Translations under genes and position numbers: made by a program | Notes under the pieces: generated by a model | Database searches by the model: none | The model's input: the letters and a program-made list of their open reading frames with translations, nothing else | What the model was told of the DNA's origin: nothing | Shown here: in pieces, positions 61,252 to 64,000 of the stretch | Numbering within the stretch: position 1 is the stretch's first letter | How the letters are laid out: every line of letters starts with the position of its first letter | Assembly (NCBI GenBank): GCA_016715205.1 | Contig: JADKBC010000002.1 | Location: forward strand, 62,001-126,000 | Length of the DNA: 64,000 bases | DNA from: Holophaga sp. | Lineage (GTDB): Bacteria > Acidobacteriota > Holophagae > Holophagales > Holophagaceae | Direction of reading: 5' to 3'

Positions 61252-62966
61252 GGGGCCAGGGGAAATCGCAGGGTGAAGGTGGTGCCCAGGCTCACCACGC
61301 TCTCCACGGTGATCGTGGCCAGGCACTCGTCCGCGATGGCCTTCACGGAGGCCAGGCCCAGGCCGGTGCCCTTGCCCGGTTCCTTGGTGGTGAAGAAGGC
61401 GTCGAAGAGCTGCCCCCGGTGTTCCTCGGGAATGCCGGTTCCGGAGTCGGAGACGGCCAGCTCGGCGAGCGATCCTTCGGGCCCTTGATGCAGGCGCGTT
61501 CGGATCCGGATCCGGCCCCCTGTGGGCATGGCGTCCCGGGCGTTGGCCACGAGGTTCACCAGGATCTGTTCGATGTGCATGGGATCCAGCTCAAGGTAGA
61601 GAGGATTGGGATCATGCTCCCACTCCACTCGAACGGCCGGTGTGGCCAGCTTTTCCAGCAGCTTGGCAATGCCCTGGATCCGCTCGCGGAGGTCGAACAG
61701 ATGGCTTTCTGATTCCGCCCGGCGGCCGAAGGCCATGAGCTTTTTGACCAGATCGCTCGCCTGGGTGGAGGCGTTCCGCAGGGCGCTGAGGTCCCGTGGT
61801 TTGGGGGCCTGGCCGGCCTGGGTCTCCTCTTCCAGCAGATCCGTGGTCATCACGATTACCGAGAGCAGGTTGTTGAGGTCGTGGGCGAGTCCGGCACCGA
61901 GGGTGGCCATGATGTTCATGCGCTGATTGCGCAGGAGCAGAGCCTGGCTTTCTTCCAGGGCACGGGTCCGCTCCCGAACCTGGGCCTCAAGGCTGCGGGA
62001 AAACAGAAGGGAATCCCAGAGGGCCACCAGTTGTCGCAGCAGGAGCAGCGCCATCATGCCCGTGCCCAGCCAGAGGGCGACCGCATCCTGCCCCTGGCGC
62101 AAATGGGAGATGCGGTAAATGATCATCGGCAGCGCCATCAAAAAGGGCAGGTACGGCAAGAGCAGGCTGCTCAGGCGCGCAGCCTTTGTGGCAGGCAGGG
62201 ATTCCGCAGGCAGGGGCGCCAAGGCCGCCAGCAGGTAGAGGCTGGCGATCAAGAGGAAGAGGGCATCCATGGGATGCCCAGCGTGGTAGAGGCCCCGCAG
62301 ATCCAGGCCAATCCAGGCCAGATTGCCGGCACTCACCAGGAAAAAGGCCGCGAGCATCCAGCCCAGGGCATTGGCAAAGCGGCCCGAGGCATTCAGACCG
62401 CGATAGATGGCCAGGCCCATGAGCAGGGCGTAATCCAGGAAGACCAGGAGGTGGGCGGCTTTTTGGGAGAGGGAAAGGGGTGATTTGGCGATGAGGTCAC
62501 CCAAGCCCATGAGCCAGAACACGAGCAGAAGGGAATTGGTGAAGAGCAGCGCATCCAGAAATTCCCGCCAGCGCAAGGCCCTGCCAGGATTGGTGGGCCA
62601 ACAGAACACCGCAATTCCCTGCAACACGGGCCCTGCGAGGTTGAGAACGAAACCTACGCTGGGTGCTAGGCGGAACCAAGGCAGGCCCTGTTTCGCCAGG
62701 AGATTCGCCGTCATCAAGGCGCCGTGAAGGAAGACCGCCAGGGCCAGGAACAGGAAGAAGAAACGACCAGGCCCTCCGGCCCGGGTGCGGTGGAGGAAGC
62801 AGCCCACCGCCACCAGAGAAAGCACGATGGTTGCTGAATCCACGAAGAGGATGCGCGCGGGAAGGGCTAACAGCAGGCTGAAACAACCCAGACAAAGCGT
62901 TCCCGCAAGCACGGAAATGGCCAGGCGTGAAAAGGAAGGGGCTTGTTTTAGGGGCATTGGAGCCAT
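61248..62966 (-). CDS. Membrane histidine kinase with multi-helix sensor
   Basis: A 572-residue kinase. The first 320 residues contain about nine or ten hydrophobic helices, a 7TM/MASE-like integral sensor, with no large soluble loop. After a short coiled coil (RSLEAQVRERTRALEESQAL) comes the dimerisation helix with the phosphoacceptor in GLAHDLNNLLSVI and the ATPase domain with NLVANARDAMP (N box), DSGTGIP and GTGLGLASVK. No receiver domain or response regulator is adjacent. The ATG at 62966 is one of two close candidates. It is highly similar to the next gene upstream (63078 onward). Confidence 0.9.
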   Translation of the reverse strand: MAPMPLKQAPSFSRLAISVLAGTLCLGCFSLLLALPARILFVDSATIVLSLVAVGCFLHRTRAGGPGRFFFLFLALAVFLHGALMTANLLAKQGLPWFRLAPSVGFVLNLAGPVLQGIAVFCWPTNPGRALRWREFLDALLFTNSLLLVFWLMGLGDLIAKSPLSLSQKAAHLLVFLDYALLMGLAIYRGLNASGRFANALGWMLAAFFLVSAGNLAWIGLDLRGLYHAGHPMDALFLLIASLYLLAALAPLPAESLPATKAARLSSLLLPYLPFLMALPMIIYRISHLRQGQDAVALWLGTGMMALLLLRQLVALWDSLLFSRSLEAQVRERTRALEESQALLLRNQRMNIMATLGAGLAHDLNNLLSVIVMTTDLLEEETQAGQAPKPRDLSALRNASTQASDLVKKLMAFGRRAESESHLFDLRERIQGIAKLLEKLATPAVRVEWEHDPNPLYLELDPMHIEQILVNLVANARDAMPTGGRIRIRTRLHQGPEGSLAELAVSDSGTGIPEEHRGQLFDAFFTTKEPGKGTGLGLASVKAIADECLATITVESVVSLGTTFTLRFPLAP

Positions 62967-63077
62967 CAAGGTTTGGGCTGGATCATCCTTGAATGTGCCG
63001 TCGCGGAATACAAGCAGAATTCAAGGATTCGCCACGAATTTCAGATTGGTGAGGCAATACGCTCGCCCAGATGGGTT

Positions 63078-64000
63078 TTACGAAATGGGAGTCTCTGCAA
63101 CTGAAACCATTGGAAAACTAAGGGTGAAGATGGTTCCAACGCCAACCGCACTTTCTACCTGGATGGAGGCCCCGCATTCATCTGCGATCGCCTTGACTGA
63201 TGCGAGGCCAAGGCCCGTGCCTTTGCCGGGCTCCTTGGTGGTAAAGAAGGCTACAAACAAGTGCTTAAGATTGTCCTCGGAGATTCCGGTCCCAGTGTCT
63301 GCGATGGAAAGGATGGCCCGGGCTCCATCGGTTCCTTCGGATCGTTTGGTGCCAATCCGGAGGGTTCCTCCCTTAGGCATGGCATCCCTGGCATTGGCTA
63401 CCAAGTTCACAAGAACCTGTTCGATCTGGATAGGGTCCACTTCCAGAAAGAGGGGCTCTGGCCCAAGGTCCCACTGCACCCGTACTGATGCGGTGGCAAG
63501 TTTTTCCAGAAGCTTTGAAATCCCCTGGACCCGCTCTCGAAGATCGAAAAGTTGGGGCTGGTTTTCTCCTCGTCGGCCAAAGGTCATGAGTTTCTTGACC
63601 AGGTCACCGGCCTGAGTTGCGGCCTTCCGCATCGTGTCCAGATCTTTTCGGGCGGGCGAATGATGGTTGGGTTCCAATTCTTCTTCGAGTAGATCCGTGG
63701 ACATGGTGACCACTGACAGCAGGTTGTTGAGATCGTGGGCAAGGCCTGCACCGAGGGTAGCCAATAGGTTCATCCTCTGCGTTCGGAGCAGCATCGCCTG
63801 GCTTTCCTCCAGGGCCAGCGTGCGCTGGTGGACCTGAAGCTCAAGGCTGCGTGAGAAATTCATGGAATCCCAGAGTGCGACAAGTTGGCGGAGCAGTAGG
63901 ATGCAGATCATCCCCGTCCCTAGCCAAAGGGCAACGGAATCCTGTTGAACAGCTCGATGGGCAAAGCGGTGAAAGACCAGGGGCAAGGCCAAGAGCAGGG
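63078..64000 (-). CDS. Tandem paralogous histidine kinase, C-terminal part (cut by window edge)
   Basis: The reading frame enters at the window end and runs to a stop at 63078, giving the last 307 residues. The end of the membrane part (QDSVALWLGTGMICILLLRQL) is followed by the coiled coil, the phosphoacceptor GLAHDLNNLLSVV, the N box NLVANARDAMP, DTGTGIS and GTGLGLASVK. It matches the adjacent kinase (61248-62966) closely throughout, with the same block order, and so arose by tandem duplication. The 111-base gap between them holds no obvious gene. Confidence 0.88.
   Translation of the reverse strand, partial: LLLALPLVFHRFAHRAVQQDSVALWLGTGMICILLLRQLVALWDSMNFSRSLELQVHQRTLALEESQAMLLRTQRMNLLATLGAGLAHDLNNLLSVVTMSTDLLEEELEPNHHSPARKDLDTMRKAATQAGDLVKKLMTFGRRGENQPQLFDLRERVQGISKLLEKLATASVRVQWDLGPEPLFLEVDPIQIEQVLVNLVANARDAMPKGGTLRIGTKRSEGTDGARAILSIADTGTGISEDNLKHLFVAFFTTKEPGKGTGLGLASVKAIADECGASIQVESAVGVGTIFTLSFPMVSVAETPIS

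Overview
This 64 kb window is dense, high-GC Gram-negative bacterial DNA: outer-membrane beta-barrels, a patatin/BamA-type protein, Lol-type ABC parts, a sigma-54 activator and a membrane serine/threonine kinase. Several predicted genes use GTG starts, and ATGA/GTGA stop-start overlaps are common. The gene mix would fit an Acidobacteriota-type genome (for example Holophagae), but that is an inference from gene content only. No rRNA, tRNA, CRISPR array or prophage was seen.

Region 1 (1-7.53 kb, minus strand) is an almost complete lysine operon, dapE-asd-lysC-dapB-dapA-dapD-dapC-lysA (lysA cut by the window edge). It is headed by a recognisable lysine riboswitch, and a hairpin downstream of it covers the ribosome-binding site of dapE. 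Seven of the eight genes are chained by 1-4 base stop/start overlaps. dapF is not in view.

Region 2 (7.66-20.07 kb, minus strand) holds a YjbQ-family protein and then a roughly 12 kb cluster of exported proteins: an outer-membrane barrel-like protein, a 321-aa PKD protein, a 1969-aa PKD/IPT giant that is a paralogue of it at the N-terminus, a 333-aa protein without a signal peptide that overlaps the end of the giant, and a 657-aa fibronectin-III protein. I do not recognise this set as a named system.

Region 3 (20.3-46.4 kb) is mostly housekeeping: a membrane protein, a secreted protein with an internal duplication, a Ser/Thr kinase with a long helical repeat tail, thiG, a thioesterase, a 313-bp MITE-like element with 21-bp terminal inverted repeats, mnmA with a cysteine desulfurase, a dimethylarginine hydrolase-type enzyme, a YeiH-type transporter, ridA, a SWIM/SNF2 pair, rpiB, rph, a patatin with an outer-membrane barrel, ubiD, and an ABC permease/exonuclease/ABC ATPase trio.

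Region 4 (46.4-61.3 kb, plus strand) is the most interesting part. A soluble PAS histidine kinase and an NtrC-type sigma-54 activator precede three CCGCACA boxes and a sigma-54-like promoter, and then an OprO/OprP-type porin. Behind the porin come a canonical CYTH/triphosphate-tunnel enzyme, two related proteins that look like divergent members of the same fold, an SLC13-type anion transporter, a secreted membrane-anchored protein, a DUF4010/MgtC-like membrane protein, a DUF3616-like protein, a chemoreceptor, a metallophosphatase and a lipocalin. Read together this suggests regulated uptake, sensing and hydrolysis of an anionic, possibly phosphorylated or polyphosphate, nutrient. That role is inferred from gene context.

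Region 5 (61.2-64 kb, minus strand) contains two tandem, closely similar multi-membrane histidine kinases; the second runs off the window.
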